Positions 18,066-26,837 are shown, counted from the first letter of the stretch. The stretch: 32,711 nt of DNA from Marinobacterium litorale DSM 23545 (GCF_000428985.1 NZ_AUAZ01000039.1:1-32711); one strand, 5' to 3'. The notes: generated from the letters alone by a model not told the origin. Numbers and translations are program-made.

Positions 18066-19070
18066 TTAACGGGTAATTGCGTTCTTGTCCCAGGACACGG
18101 TGCGCTGCAGGAACAGCATGATGCGATCAAGCAGGAAGCCGATCAGACCGATCACGAGCACAGCCACCATAATGCGGCCCAGTGAGTCGGAGCTGCCGTT
18201 CTGGAACTCATCCCAGACGAACTTGCCAAGGCCCGGGTTCTGCGCCAGCATCTCGGCGGCAATCAGCACCATCCAGGCGATACCCAGAGATAGCCGCAAG
18301 CCGGTAAAGATCATCGGCACCGACGAGGGCAGCACGATTTTTACAACATGGGTCAGCCAGTTCAGCCGCAGCACTTTGCTGACGTTCTGTAGATCCGGGC
18401 TGACTGCCGAAACGCCCACCGCCGTATTGATCAGTGTCGGCCAGAGGCAGCACAGGGACACAGTGAACAGCGAAGTCAGGAATGACTTGGCGAACAGCGG
18501 GTCATCAGTTACATAGACCGCACTGACCACCATGGTCACCAACGGTAGCCAGGCCAGAGGCGAGACCGGTTTGAACAGCTGGATCACCGGGTTCAGCGCC
18601 GCGTACAGCGCACTGTTGAGCCCGATGCAGATACCCAGCGGAATAGCGATTGCAGCGGCAATGGCGAAACCGGCCAACACAGTCACCAGGCTTGTGCCGA
18701 TCTGGTCGAAGAAGGTTGGTTTACCGGTGTAGTCGCGGATTTTGGGGACATAATCCGGGTCTTTGGCCACGCGCTCGGCGTTGCGCTTCTCCTGTCGCTC
18801 ATAGAATCCGGCCTCACGCTCGCGTTCGTTAATATGTTCTGTGACAAGCGCGCCGGCCTGCTGATAAACCTGTTCAGGACCCGGGAACTGGCCCAGTGAG
18901 GTATCAATCTGCTTGGCACCCACCTGCCAGATAAACAGGAAAACCAGAATACCCAGCAGCGGTAGCCCCAAAGCACGGGTGGTACGTTTGAGCCAGCTAC
19001 TCAGCGTGTCGTTGGATTTGACACCGGCGATGCTGGATACGCCGGCCAGGGTCATACGAATGCTACTCAT
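18066..19070 (-). CDS. nrtB: Nitrate ABC transporter permease
   Basis: A 334-residue inner-membrane permease of the NrtB type, with an N-terminal TM (LGLPLLGILVFLFIWQVGAK), a soluble insertion (KQIDTSLGQFPGPEQV to IRDYTGKP) typical of proteobacterial NrtB proteins, and about five further TM segments. The coupling loop includes LNWLTHVVKIVLPSSVPMIF. Conserved IAWMVLIAAEML and GLGKFVWDEFQ follow. ATG 19070 is preceded by GGGAGGAAAAAG; the in-frame extension to 19091 (MPGGRKK) simply covers that site. It lies between nrtA and nrtD in one operon. Confidence 0.93.
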   Translation of the reverse strand: MSSIRMTLAGVSSIAGVKSNDTLSSWLKRTTRALGLPLLGILVFLFIWQVGAKQIDTSLGQFPGPEQVYQQAGALVTEHINEREREAGFYERQEKRNAERVAKDPDYVPKIRDYTGKPTFFDQIGTSLVTVLAGFAIAAAIAIPLGICIGLNSALYAALNPVIQLFKPVSPLAWLPLVTMVVSAVYVTDDPLFAKSFLTSLFTVSLCCLWPTLINTAVGVSAVSPDLQNVSKVLRLNWLTHVVKIVLPSSVPMIFTGLRLSLGIAWMVLIAAEMLAQNPGLGKFVWDEFQNGSSDSLGRIMVAVLVIGLIGFLLDRIMLFLQRTVSWDKNAITR

Positions 19071-19153
19071 CTTTTTCCTCCCACCTGGCAAGTGAGGGGC
19101 ATGTCTGCCCCGTATCTCGCAGGTTGACCGTTGGTCGATGAAAGACCGTCCGA

Positions 19154-20524
19154 TCAGATCTGATCGTCAGCTTTAAGACCGATGTCGAACTTCTCAAGAT
19201 ATTCGTTGGGCTTGCGGCCGTCGTAGGTAACGTTGTCGATAAACTGGGTCTGGGGCGCTTTGAAGCCATCTTCGCTGCCGAAATCCGGGAAATCCGACGC
19301 CGCCATATGCCCCTCGGCGATCAGCTCTTTAGCTGCCGTGGCGTAGATGTCCGGACGATACACCTTCTTGGCAATATCCATATACCAGCTGTCCGGCTTG
19401 TGCTCGGCAATCTGGCCCCAGCGGCGCATCTGGGTCAGGTACCAGATCGCATCGGAGTAGTACGGGTAGGTGGCGTTGTGCCGGAAGAACACATTGAAGT
19501 CAGGCACTTCACGCACATCACCTTTTTCATACTCGAAGGTGCCGGTCATGGAGTTGGCAATAACCTCTTCGTCTGCGCCCACATAGGCCGGACGTGACAG
19601 GATCTTGACCGCTTCCGGACGGTTGGCGTTGTTGTTTTCGTCGAGCCATTTGGCGGCACGAATCAGCGCCTTAACTACACGAATATGGGTATTCGGGTAC
19701 TCCTCGGCCCATGACTGAGAAACGCCGAACACCTTCTCCGGGTTGTTCTTCCAGATCTCGTAGTCGGTAATCACCGGGACCCCGATACCCTTGAACACCG
19801 CCTGCTGGTTCCAGGGTTCACCGACGCAGTAACCGTAAATGGTGCCCGCTTCCATGGTGGCCGGCATCTGTGGTGGCGGTGTCACCGACAACAGCGCATC
19901 AGCCTGAAGCTGTCCGCTGGTATCGCCCTTGTGCGGTGCATAAAAACCCGGGTGAATACCACCGGCTGCCAACCAGTAGCGCAGCTCATAGTTATGGGTG
20001 GACACCGGGAACACCATACCCATATTGAAAGGCTTACCCTCGGAGCGGTACTTATCCACAACCGGCTTGAGGTAGTCAGCCTTAATCGGGTGAACAGGCT
20101 TACCATCATCACCGACCGGGATATTGGGCTTCATCTGTTCCCAGATATCGTTGGAAACGGTAATTCCGTTGCCGTTCAGATCCATACTGAACGCGGTGAT
20201 AATGTCCGCTTTGGTGCCAAATCCGATGGTCGCACCCAACGGCTGACCGGCCAGCATATGAGCACCGTCCAGCTGGCCATCGATCACCCGGTCAAGCAGC
20301 ACCTTCCAGTTTGCCTGGGCTTCCAGGGTCACGTAGAGGCCTTCGTCTTCGAAGTAGTGCTTCTCGTATGCCACCGCCAAAGGTGCCATATCGGTAAGCT
20401 TGATAAAGCCGAATTTCAGCTCCTCTTTTTCAGGGTAGCCGACCTCCGCATGTGCCGTTGTCGCCGTCAAGGCAATGGAAGCAGCCAGCAGAAGTCGCTT
20501 CAGGGTTCCCGGTCGTTTACTCAT
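19154..20524 (-). CDS. nrtA: Nitrate-binding periplasmic protein
   Basis: A 456-residue solute-binding protein with a Sec signal ending TAHA (cleavage about residue 27) and no lipobox. The mature part has NrtA features: [56 protein letters not shown] and the C-terminal [20 protein letters not shown]. These contain residues of the nitrate pocket in cyanobacterial NrtA. The longer frame up to 20611 runs through the attenuator hairpin and is rejected; ATG 20524 has GGGAGAG 6 nt upstream. It is the first gene of nrtA-nrtB-nrtD-oxidoreductase and is preceded by a sigma-54 promoter and an antitermination leader. Confidence 0.95.
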   Translation of the reverse strand: MSKRPGTLKRLLLAASIALTATTAHAEVGYPEKEELKFGFIKLTDMAPLAVAYEKHYFEDEGLYVTLEAQANWKVLLDRVIDGQLDGAHMLAGQPLGATIGFGTKADIITAFSMDLNGNGITVSNDIWEQMKPNIPVGDDGKPVHPIKADYLKPVVDKYRSEGKPFNMGMVFPVSTHNYELRYWLAAGGIHPGFYAPHKGDTSGQLQADALLSVTPPPQMPATMEAGTIYGYCVGEPWNQQAVFKGIGVPVITDYEIWKNNPEKVFGVSQSWAEEYPNTHIRVVKALIRAAKWLDENNNANRPEAVKILSRPAYVGADEEVIANSMTGTFEYEKGDVREVPDFNVFFRHNATYPYYSDAIWYLTQMRRWGQIAEHKPDSWYMDIAKKVYRPDIYATAAKELIAEGHMAASDFPDFGSEDGFKAPQTQFIDNVTYDGRKPNEYLEKFDIGLKADDQI

Positions 20525-20546
20525 GGTTCTCTCCCAATCGGAAAAC

Positions 20547-20596
20547 AAAAAAGGCGCCGCTCCGCATTGGAACAGTGTCCAAAGCAGAACGGCGCC
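20547..20596 (-). terminator. Attenuator terminator in the nrtA leader
   Basis: On the minus strand GGCGCCGTTCTGC pairs with GCGGAGCGGCGCC (a few G-U pairs) and an inner TTGGA/TCCAA closes a 6-nt loop. The hairpin spans 20596-20553 and is followed by T6 (20552-20547), GTTTT, then the nrtA ribosome-binding site. A terminator placed 22 nt before the ATG must be bypassed for nrtA to be expressed. Confidence 0.85.
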
Positions 20597-20604
20597 CTTG
20601 CCGT
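20589..20604 (-). promoter_or_regulatory. ANTAR-type antitermination hairpin, nrtA leader
   Basis: Minus strand ACGGC-AAGGGC-GCCGT: perfect 5-bp stem with a hexaloop having A at position 1 and G at position 4, the signature of ANTAR-protein RNA targets. Its 3' arm is shared with the terminator stem, so the two structures are mutually exclusive. A second small hairpin GAT-ACAGAC-ATC (20627-20616), also A1/G4, lies 11 nt upstream, giving the tandem layout known for ANTAR substrates. Confidence 0.75.
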
Positions 20605-20671
20605 AGTTCATTTACGATGTCTGTATCAATCAGGCTTCACTCAGCGTTGGCGAAGCATTTGTACTTAGCAA

Positions 20672-20688
20672 AGCACAGTCCGTACCAC
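20672..20688 (-). promoter_or_regulatory. Sigma-54 promoter of the nrt operon
   Basis: Minus strand TGGTACGGACTGTGCTT: GG (20686-20685), exactly 10 nt, GC (20674-20673); compare the consensus TGGCAC-N5-TTGC. Transcription from about 20660 would place both leader hairpins and the attenuator in the 5' UTR. Confidence 0.7.
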
Positions 20689-20851
20689 TTCAATAATTTA
20701 CCGAAAAAACAGTGAGCTACGGCTATCCCCCACCGATCTTCAGCCACAACCGGTATGAAAGATCGCACCAAAACACAGCACTCTGTTACATTTTTGTGCG
20801 CACTTTATGTCCTCCATGCGTTAAGTCCCCCTGTTAACGCCCCTCTTACAC

Positions 20852-20867
20852 TGGCACCTGTTTTGCT
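20852..20867 (+). promoter_or_regulatory. Sigma-54 promoter of nasA
   Basis: TGGCACCTGTTTTGCT: GG at 20853-20854, 10 nt, GC at 20865-20866. It matches the -24/-12 consensus almost perfectly. The predicted start near 20878 precedes the nasA leader hairpins. It is divergent from the nrt promoter about 165 bp away; half-sites such as GCACCA (20765-20770) and GTGCGCAC (20796-20803) between them could bind NtrC-like activators, but none is a convincing full site. Confidence 0.8.
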
Positions 20868-20914
20868 TGCTCTGTCTTATCCAGTTGTCTCTTTAGACAT
20901 CTCAATCTGATTTT

Positions 20915-20926
20915 GGCAAAGACGCC
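20915..20926 (+). promoter_or_regulatory. ANTAR-type antitermination hairpin, nasA leader
   Basis: GGC-AAAGAC-GCC: short stem with an A1/G4 hexaloop. Its 3' arm is the start of the terminator stem (ACGCCCGC). An upstream hairpin TGTCT-CTTT-AGACA (20886-20899) sits where a first stem would be expected, but its loop does not fit the A1/G4 rule. Confidence 0.65.
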
Positions 20927-20972
20927 CGCTTCGACACCGTGTTAGCACGCTGTCTCGATGCGGGCGTTTTTT
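20922..20972 (+). terminator. Attenuator terminator in the nasA leader
   Basis: ACGCCCGC (20922-20929) pairs with GCGGGCGT (20960-20967), extended inward by TCGA-type pairing. The U-tract T6 (20967-20972) follows. It ends 15 nt before the nasA ATG. Confidence 0.85.
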
Positions 20973-20987
20973 GTTTGTGGAGTGCAC

Positions 20988-23612
20988 ATGAATCAAACAA
21001 CCACCTGTCCATACTGCGGCGTCGGCTGCGGCGTAACGGCTCAAATAGACGCAGAGCGTGTGATTGCGGTCTCCGGTGACCCTGAGCATCCGGCCAATTT
21101 CGGACGGCTCTGTGTAAAAGGCAGCGCACTGGCGGAAACTACTCTGCCCGCTGACCGACTCCTTTATCCTCAGCTTCATGGACAGCGCTGTGACTGGACT
21201 CGTGCACTGGATAGTCTGGCGACAGGTTTTCAAGCGATCATCGACCGTGACGGTCCGCAGGCGATCGCCATGTATCTGTCGGGCCAGCTTCTGACCGAAG
21301 ACTACTATGTGGCCAACAAGCTGATGAAAGGCTTTATCGGCTCGCCCCACGTGGATACCAATTCACGCCTGTGTATGTCATCCACGGTGGCGGGCTACAA
21401 GCGCGCCTTTGGCGGCGACCTTCAGCCCTGCTCCTACGAAGATATTGATCACGCAGAACTGATCGTACTGGTGGGTTCCAACACAGCCTGGAACCATCCG
21501 ATCCTGTTTCAGCGCATGGCCGCCGCGAAAAAGAATAATCCACAACTGAAAGTGGTGCTGCTGGACCCCCGTCGTACCGCAACCGCAGATATCGCCGACC
21601 TGCATCTGCCGCTTAAGCCCGGCACCGATGCACTGATCTTCAATGCGCTGCTGGCCGCCCTGGCCGATAGCGGGCAACTGAACCGGCGGTTTATCGAAGC
21701 CCACACCGAGGGGTTCGACAGCGCTCTGGCAGCGGCACGCGAAACCGCAGGCAATCTCGCTAATGTGGCGCAGCGCGCCGATATTCCCCTGAGCGACCTG
21801 GAGACTCTCGTAGAGTGGTTCTGCCAGCATGAGCAAGCGCTCACTGTCTTCTCCCAGGGCATTAACCAGTCCAGCAGTGGCACAGATAAGGTGAATGCAA
21901 TTATTAATTGCCATCTGGCCAGCGGCCGGATCGGCCAGCCCGGTATGGGCCCCTTCTCACTCACCGGCCAACCCAATGCCATGGGCGGTCGAGAGGTCGG
22001 CGGACTGGCCAATCAACTGGCCGCCCATATGGATTACAGCCAACCCGAATTCATAGAGCGGGTAGGACGGTTCTGGCGAGCACCCAATATGGCGCAGAAG
22101 GAGGGTCACAAGGCGCTGGCGCTGATCGAAGCGATAGAATGCGGTGAGATCAAGGCGCTCTGGATCATGGCCACGAATCCACTGGTCAGCCTGCCTGATG
22201 CCAACCGCGTGCGTCGAGCACTGGAGATGTGTGAGTTTGTCGTTGTCTCCGAGTGTATGACCCACACCGACACGCTTGCGTATGCCGATCTGGTGCTACC
22301 GGCCAGCGGCTGGAGCGAAAAGAACGGCACCGTCACCAACTCCGAGCGGCGCATATCGCGCCAGCGCGGCCTGGTGGCGCCACCGGGAGAAGCGAGACAT
22401 GACTGGTGGATTATCTGCGAGCTGGCCAAGCGGCTGGGCTATGCAGACGCCTTCAGCTACACGGGCCCTGCCGATATTTTCCGAGAACACGCGCAACTCT
22501 CGGGTTATGAAAACAGCGGCAGCCGCGGCTTCGATATCAGCGGTCTGGGCACCCTTACGGCAGCCGAATATGACGATCTTGCGCCCATTCAGTGGCCGGT
22601 GACAGTCGCTGCGCCAGAGGGAACACCGCGGCTGTTTGCTGACAACCGCTTTTTTACGCCCAGCGGTCGCGCCCAGTTTCTGGCGATCACGCCGCGTGCG
22701 CCTGTGCAGACACCAACCGCGGAGTTCCCGCTGCTGGTGAATTCAGGCCGCATCCGGGATCAGTGGCATACCATGACCCGCACCGGCCGCGCCCCGCGTC
22801 TGCTACAGCATTGCGCCGAGCCTTTTATCGAAGTGCATCCTCGGGATGCCGAGCGATACGACTTGCAAGCATCGCAGCTGGCGGAGCTCTCCAACGACCT
22901 GGGACGTTATATCGGGCGTGTCCGCATTACCGACCAGCAGCGACCGGGCGAAGTCTTTATCCCTATGCATTGGACCGCCCAGTTCAGCCAGCAGGCGATC
23001 AGCGGGGCCCTCTATGCATCGGTGGCCGACCCGGTATCGGGTCAGCCCGAGTCAAAGCAGGGTCGCGCCAGCCTGAAACCGGTTAAAACCCGCTGGGAGG
23101 CCCGTTTGATGGTGCGCTCGGAGGCAAAACTCAATGATCACTGGTGGACCCGGGTGCCGCTGAATCATTGCATCAGCTACCGATTGGCGGACAGCCAGCC
23201 TGTGGATAACTGGCGTGAATGGTGCGCCAACCTGACCGGTATCCCGACTCTGTGGATTGAAGACTCACACCGGGGCCGCTTCCGCGCCGTTGGTCTTGAG
23301 GGTGATCGACTGGAGTGGATCCTGTTAGTGGAGCCGCACCATGAATTGCCGGATCTGGACTGGCTGGATGAGCAGTTTGCACATCCCATCGATCTCGATA
23401 CACGCCGCCAACTGCTGGCGGCCAGAGCGGCTGAGGGACAAGCCTGCGGTGCCGTGATCTGCAGCTGTTTCCAGGTCCGCGAACCCGAGATCCGTTCTGC
23501 TATCGCCGATGGCGCTACGAACACCGAAGCACTGGGCGAACAACTGAAGTGCGGGACAAACTGCGGGTCCTGCCTGCCTGAGCTTAAGGCCCTGATTCAG
23601 GACGGGGGGTGA
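20988..23612 (+). CDS. nasA: Assimilatory nitrate reductase catalytic subunit
   Basis: Reduces nitrate to nitrite in the cytoplasm at a molybdenum bis-MGD centre. It has 874 residues. The N-terminal [4Fe-4S] motif is C7, C10, C14, C42 (CPYCGVGC ... LCVKG). A molybdopterin oxidoreductase domain follows, with DTNSRLCMSSTVAGYKRAFG containing the likely Mo-ligand Cys, and a molydopterin dinucleotide-binding domain (about 590-700, SGRIRDQWHTMTRTGR). A C-terminal BFD-type [2Fe-2S] domain has cysteines at 825, 827, 855, 859 and 862. The BFD domain is likely the electron entry from the FAD oxidoreductase. ATG 20988 has TGGAG upstream; the frame extension to 20958 lies in the attenuator. It is a monocistronic unit, divergent from nrtA and convergent with nirBD. 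Confidence 0.96.
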   Translation: MNQTTTCPYCGVGCGVTAQIDAERVIAVSGDPEHPANFGRLCVKGSALAETTLPADRLLYPQLHGQRCDWTRALDSLATGFQAIIDRDGPQAIAMYLSGQLLTEDYYVANKLMKGFIGSPHVDTNSRLCMSSTVAGYKRAFGGDLQPCSYEDIDHAELIVLVGSNTAWNHPILFQRMAAAKKNNPQLKVVLLDPRRTATADIADLHLPLKPGTDALIFNALLAALADSGQLNRRFIEAHTEGFDSALAAARETAGNLANVAQRADIPLSDLETLVEWFCQHEQALTVFSQGINQSSSGTDKVNAIINCHLASGRIGQPGMGPFSLTGQPNAMGGREVGGLANQLAAHMDYSQPEFIERVGRFWRAPNMAQKEGHKALALIEAIECGEIKALWIMATNPLVSLPDANRVRRALEMCEFVVVSECMTHTDTLAYADLVLPASGWSEKNGTVTNSERRISRQRGLVAPPGEARHDWWIICELAKRLGYADAFSYTGPADIFREHAQLSGYENSGSRGFDISGLGTLTAAEYDDLAPIQWPVTVAAPEGTPRLFADNRFFTPSGRAQFLAITPRAPVQTPTAEFPLLVNSGRIRDQWHTMTRTGRAPRLLQHCAEPFIEVHPRDAERYDLQASQLAELSNDLGRYIGRVRITDQQRPGEVFIPMHWTAQFSQQAISGALYASVADPVSGQPESKQGRASLKPVKTRWEARLMVRSEAKLNDHWWTRVPLNHCISYRLADSQPVDNWREWCANLTGIPTLWIEDSHRGRFRAVGLEGDRLEWILLVEPHHELPDLDWLDEQFAHPIDLDTRRQLLAARAAEGQACGAVICSCFQVREPEIRSAIADGATNTEALGEQLKCGTNCGSCLPELKALIQDGG

Positions 23613-23613
23613 A

Positions 23614-23788
23614 CACCCGCGGCATACCGTACATCCTGACATCGCCGCTCCTGTGCATCCATGCACCCGCGGCATACCGTACATCCTGACATCGCCGCTC
23701 CTGTGCATCCATGCACCCGCGGCATACCGTACATCCTGACATCGCCGCTCCTGTGCATCCATGCACCCGCGGCATACCGTACATCCTG
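23614..23788. repeat. 50-bp perfect tandem repeats, 3.5 copies
   Basis: The unit starts CACCCGCGGCATACCGTACA and is exactly 50 bp, at 23614, 23664, 23714 and a 25-bp partial copy at 23764. The three full copies are identical. The unit junction forms the inverted repeat GTGCA-TCCA-TGCAC (for example 23653-23666), and GCGGC/GCCGC within the unit can pair. It begins 2 nt after the nasA stop and fills the convergent gap to nirD. The reading frames through it on the minus strand are artefacts of the repeat. Confidence 0.95.
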
Positions 23789-23796
23789 TACATAAA

Positions 23797-23829
23797 AGGG
23801 GGTGGCCGATTTGTGTTCGGACACCCCCT
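23797..23829 (-). terminator. Terminator of nirBD
   Basis: AGGGGGTG/CACCCCCT outer stem with inner CCGA/TCGG pairing. On the minus strand it is followed by TTTTATG. It lies about 20 nt after the nirD stop; the plus-strand side has no U-tract. Confidence 0.8.
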
Positions 23830-23849
23830 GGATACCGTCCTGAATCTAT

Positions 23850-24188
23850 TTACATGGCAACTTCCACGCGATCCCCCTTCACCCTGACCGGCCAGGTTCG
23901 CAGCGCCAGCTCCGGTTGCTCCAGGCAGACCCCGTCACGCAAACGAAAGTGCTGTTTATACAGCGGGGAGGCCACTGACCACTCCCCCTGCTGTTCGCAT
24001 AACAGCCCCCAGGCCAGCACTTCGGCCCGGGAGAACGGATCACGGTGAGCCAGTGCATAGACCTGCGGCTGGTCCGCTTTTGGCCAAAACAACGCCACCG
24101 CCTCATCACCCAGTTTGGCGGCTACACCGGACCCGGGTACCAGATCGTTCAACGCACACAGATCCTGCCAGTTATCATTCGTGCTCAT
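23850..24188 (-). CDS. nirD: Nitrite reductase (NADH) small subunit
   Basis: A 112-residue partner of NirB with a Rieske-like fold. Family wording is seen in WQDLCALNDLVPGSGVAAKL, VYALAHRDPFS and SPLYKQHFRLRDGVCLE. As in E. coli NirD, the Cys/His ligands of true Rieske clusters are missing. The start overlaps the nirB stop: ATGATG at 24191 and 24188; the second ATG is better spaced (7 nt) from GGAGG, though the first is possible. Translational coupling to nirB is expected. Confidence 0.93.
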   Translation of the reverse strand: MSTNDNWQDLCALNDLVPGSGVAAKLGDEAVALFWPKADQPQVYALAHRDPFSRAEVLAWGLLCEQQGEWSVASPLYKQHFRLRDGVCLEQPELALRTWPVRVKGDRVEVAM

Positions 24189-26704
24189 CATGCACCCTCC
24201 TCGACCAGTTCTCGGGCTGGGATTAGCTGGTCACGCTCGCTGATCTGAACAATCCGTGCGCGACCCGGTTCATCGGTATTCACAAAACTGCGGAAGCGTT
24301 TGCGCTTCTCCGGGTTCTCGACCGCTGTCTTCCACTCGCACTGGTAGCTATCGACCACGTGCTGCATACGGGCTTCGAGCTCGGCGGCCAGGCCCAGTGT
24401 GTCGTCAATGACCACCTGACGCAGGTAGTCGAGCCCACCGTCCAGGTTCTCCAGCCAGACCGATGTCCGCTGCAGGCGGTCGGCCGTGTAGATGTAAAAC
24501 ATCAGGATGCGGTCGATATAGCGAACCAGCGTCTCGTCATCCAGGTCCGTGGCGAACAGGTCCGCATGGCGCGGTTTCATGCCGCCATTACCACAGACAT
24601 AGAGATTCCAGCCGTTTTCAGTGGCGATCACACCGATATCCTTACTCTGTGCCTCGGCACACTCGCGGGTGCATCCCGACACCGCCATTTTGATCTTGTG
24701 GGGTGAGCGCAGCCCCTTATAGCGATTCTCGATGTCGATCGCCATGCCGACACTGTCCTGCACACCGTAGCGACACCAGGTACTCCCCACACAGGACTTC
24801 ACGGTGCGCAGCGACTTACCGTAAGCATGGCCAGTCTCGAATCCTGCTGCGATCAGTTCCTCCCAGATCAGTGGCAGCTCGTCCAGCGTGGCGCCAAACA
24901 GGTCGATCCGCTGGCCGCCGGTAATCTTGGTGTACAGTTTATAGCGCTGCGCCACCTGGCCGATCACCATCAACATTTTGGGTGTGATCTCACCGCCAGG
25001 TATGCGGGGCACGACGGAGTAGGTGCCGTTCTTCTGCATATTGGCCATGAAGGTGTCGTTGGTGTCCTGAAGCGGGACCAGATTGGGCTGGTGAATATGT
25101 TCGTTCCAGCAACTGGCGAGAATGGAAGCGACCGCTGGTTTGCAGATCTCACAGCCGCCGCCTTGACCGTAGCGCTCCAGCAGGTGGTCAAAACTTTTAA
25201 TCTGCTCAACGCGAATCAGATGGAACAGCTCCTCACGGGTATAACTGAAGTGCTCGCAAATCGAACGGTCCACCTGGACCCCACGCTTCTCGAGCTCACT
25301 CTCCAGCACCGTTTTCAGCATTGCCGCGCAGCCGCCGCAGCCGGTGGCCGCCTTGGTGCAGGCTTTCAGATCGCCGACGCTGGTAGCACCATCATTCATC
25401 GCTTCACAGATATCACCCTTGGTCACGTTATGACAGGAGCAGATTGTGGCGGTATCCGGCAGTTCGGAGCTGGACAGAGTCGGTGCATCGCCGCTGCCAG
25501 CGGGCAGTATCAGGGATTCCGGCTGCTCCGGCAGAGGCATATCATTCAGGGCCATCTGCAATAGCGGATCGAAGTAGCTGTTATCGCCGATCAGAATCGC
25601 GCCCAATAGATGTTTGCCATCTTCCGATACCACCAAGCGGCGGTAGATCCCTTTACACTCATCGGTGAACCGGTAGCTGCGCGCTCCCGCAGTGTGGCCG
25701 TGGGCGTCACCTATCGAGCCCACATCCACGCCTAGCAGCTTGAGCTTGGTGGACATATCAGCGCCCTGGAAGCTGAGCTGACCATCACCGGTCAGATGAG
25801 ACACCGCCGCCCTCGCCATGGTGTAGCCCGGCGCCACCAGACCGAAGTGACGACCGTTCCAGACCGCACATTCGCCGATGGCATAGATATCGGGATCGCT
25901 GGTCAGGCAGTGCTGATCCACATTGATACCGCCTCGCTCACCCAGTGTCAGCTCCGCCGCCCGACCCAGCGCATCCTGCGGACGGATACCGGCGGAAAAG
26001 ACAATCAGGTCGGTTTCCAGCGACTCGTTATCGGAGAAGCACATCCGCATCCGGGCGTTCTCACCAGCCTCAATGCGGTCGGTGGCTTTACCGGTATGAA
26101 CCTGAACCCCCAGGGACTCAACCTTGCGCTTGAGCATCGCGCCCGCTTCATCATCCAGCTGCACCGGCATCAGACGTGGTGCAAACTCCACCACATGCAC
26201 CGACAGACCCAGACTTTTCAGGGCATTGGCGGCTTCCAGGCCAAGCAGGCCCCCGCCGATCACCACGCCGGTCTTTACCCCCTCGGCACTGGCGCGGATC
26301 GCATCCAGGTCATCCAGGGTGCGGTAAACCAGGCAGTGATCGGCATCACCGCCCGGAATCGGCGGTACAAACGGGTAGGAGCCCGTTGCTAATACCAGCT
26401 TATCGTAGGGATATTCACCCGCTTCGGTCACAATGACTTTACGGCTGCGATCCAGTCCGGTCACTGCTTCACCCAGGTGAAGATCGATCTGCTCATTTTG
26501 GTAGAACCCCGGCTCCCCCAGCTTTAGATGATCGGCACTGGACTGCTCGAAATAGCTGGAAAGATGGACACGGTCATAGGCCGGATGATGCTCCTCACCA
26601 AATACGGTCAGCTGATAATTCGCCGCTGCATCGGTTTTCAACCACTGCTCTACAAAGTGATGACCGACCATTCCATTGCCGACCACGATCAATCGCTGTT
26701 TCAT
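24188..26704 (-). CDS. nirB: Nitrite reductase (NADH) large subunit
   Basis: Reduces nitrite to ammonium with NADH in the cytoplasm. It has 838 residues. The N-terminal FAD/NAD(P)H reductase (about 1-400) has GNGMVGHHFVEQW and GGGLLGLEAANAL. A BFD-type [2Fe-2S] segment CSCHNVTKGDICEAM ... CGGC lies near 420-475. The nitrite/sulfite reductase ferredoxin-like and haem domains follow. Siroheme/[4Fe-4S] ligands are C638, C644 (CVGSTWC) and C678, C682 (SGCTREC). ATG 26704 is preceded by GGGGAGG; the longer frame to 26818 runs through the attenuator. It is co-transcribed with nirD and preceded by a sigma-54 promoter plus antitermination leader. It needs siroheme, whose committed enzyme cobA lies in the same cluster. 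Confidence 0.97.
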   Translation of the reverse strand: MKQRLIVVGNGMVGHHFVEQWLKTDAAANYQLTVFGEEHHPAYDRVHLSSYFEQSSADHLKLGEPGFYQNEQIDLHLGEAVTGLDRSRKVIVTEAGEYPYDKLVLATGSYPFVPPIPGGDADHCLVYRTLDDLDAIRASAEGVKTGVVIGGGLLGLEAANALKSLGLSVHVVEFAPRLMPVQLDDEAGAMLKRKVESLGVQVHTGKATDRIEAGENARMRMCFSDNESLETDLIVFSAGIRPQDALGRAAELTLGERGGINVDQHCLTSDPDIYAIGECAVWNGRHFGLVAPGYTMARAAVSHLTGDGQLSFQGADMSTKLKLLGVDVGSIGDAHGHTAGARSYRFTDECKGIYRRLVVSEDGKHLLGAILIGDNSYFDPLLQMALNDMPLPEQPESLILPAGSGDAPTLSSSELPDTATICSCHNVTKGDICEAMNDGATSVGDLKACTKAATGCGGCAAMLKTVLESELEKRGVQVDRSICEHFSYTREELFHLIRVEQIKSFDHLLERYGQGGGCEICKPAVASILASCWNEHIHQPNLVPLQDTNDTFMANMQKNGTYSVVPRIPGGEITPKMLMVIGQVAQRYKLYTKITGGQRIDLFGATLDELPLIWEELIAAGFETGHAYGKSLRTVKSCVGSTWCRYGVQDSVGMAIDIENRYKGLRSPHKIKMAVSGCTRECAEAQSKDIGVIATENGWNLYVCGNGGMKPRHADLFATDLDDETLVRYIDRILMFYIYTADRLQRTSVWLENLDGGLDYLRQVVIDDTLGLAAELEARMQHVVDSYQCEWKTAVENPEKRKRFRSFVNTDEPGRARIVQISERDQLIPARELVEEGA

Positions 26705-26737
26705 GGTATTGCCTCCCCAGGGAGCTTTTTTTTTCGC

Positions 26738-26789
26738 AAAAAAAAGGCGCCCACTTGCACTTTCGCTTTCGCGAAAGGAAGTGGACGCC
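26738..26789 (-). terminator. Attenuator terminator in the nirB leader
   Basis: Minus strand GGCGTCCACTT pairs with AAGTGGGCGCC, with an inner CTTTCGC-GAAA-GCGAAAG stem capped by a GNRA-type loop (26789-26746). T8 follows (26745-26738). The run GCG-A9 comes next, before the nirB ribosome-binding site. Confidence 0.88.
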
Positions 26790-26796
26790 ATTGTCC
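26783..26796 (-). promoter_or_regulatory. ANTAR-type antitermination hairpin, nirB leader
   Basis: Minus strand GGAC-AATGGC-GTCC: 4-bp stem with an A1/G4 hexaloop, 3' arm shared with the terminator stem. Four nt upstream is a strong hairpin GGATGTC/GGCATCC (26820-26801, one G-U pair, 6-nt loop CTTTGT), giving the tandem-stem layout of ANTAR targets, although this first loop does not fit A1/G4. Confidence 0.75.
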
Positions 26797-26837
26797 GGAT
26801 GGATGCCACAAAGGACATCCTATGTTGGGAGGCTCAA

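Noticed and set aside
20760-20810. NtrC binding site in the nrtA-nasA divergent gap
   Set aside because: Only half-sites (GCACCA, GTGCGCAC) are seen; none pairs into a convincing TGCACC-N5-GGTGCA dyad.
23614-23788. Regularly spaced direct repeats resembling a CRISPR array
   Set aside because: The copies are identical over the full 50-bp period; there are no variable spacers and no cas genes.
23584-23824. Repetitive open frames on the minus strand with peptides such as MHRSGDVRMYGMPRV
   Set aside because: They arise from the 50-bp repeat read in successive frames (50 is not divisible by 3), lack ribosome-binding sites and lie in a convergent gap.
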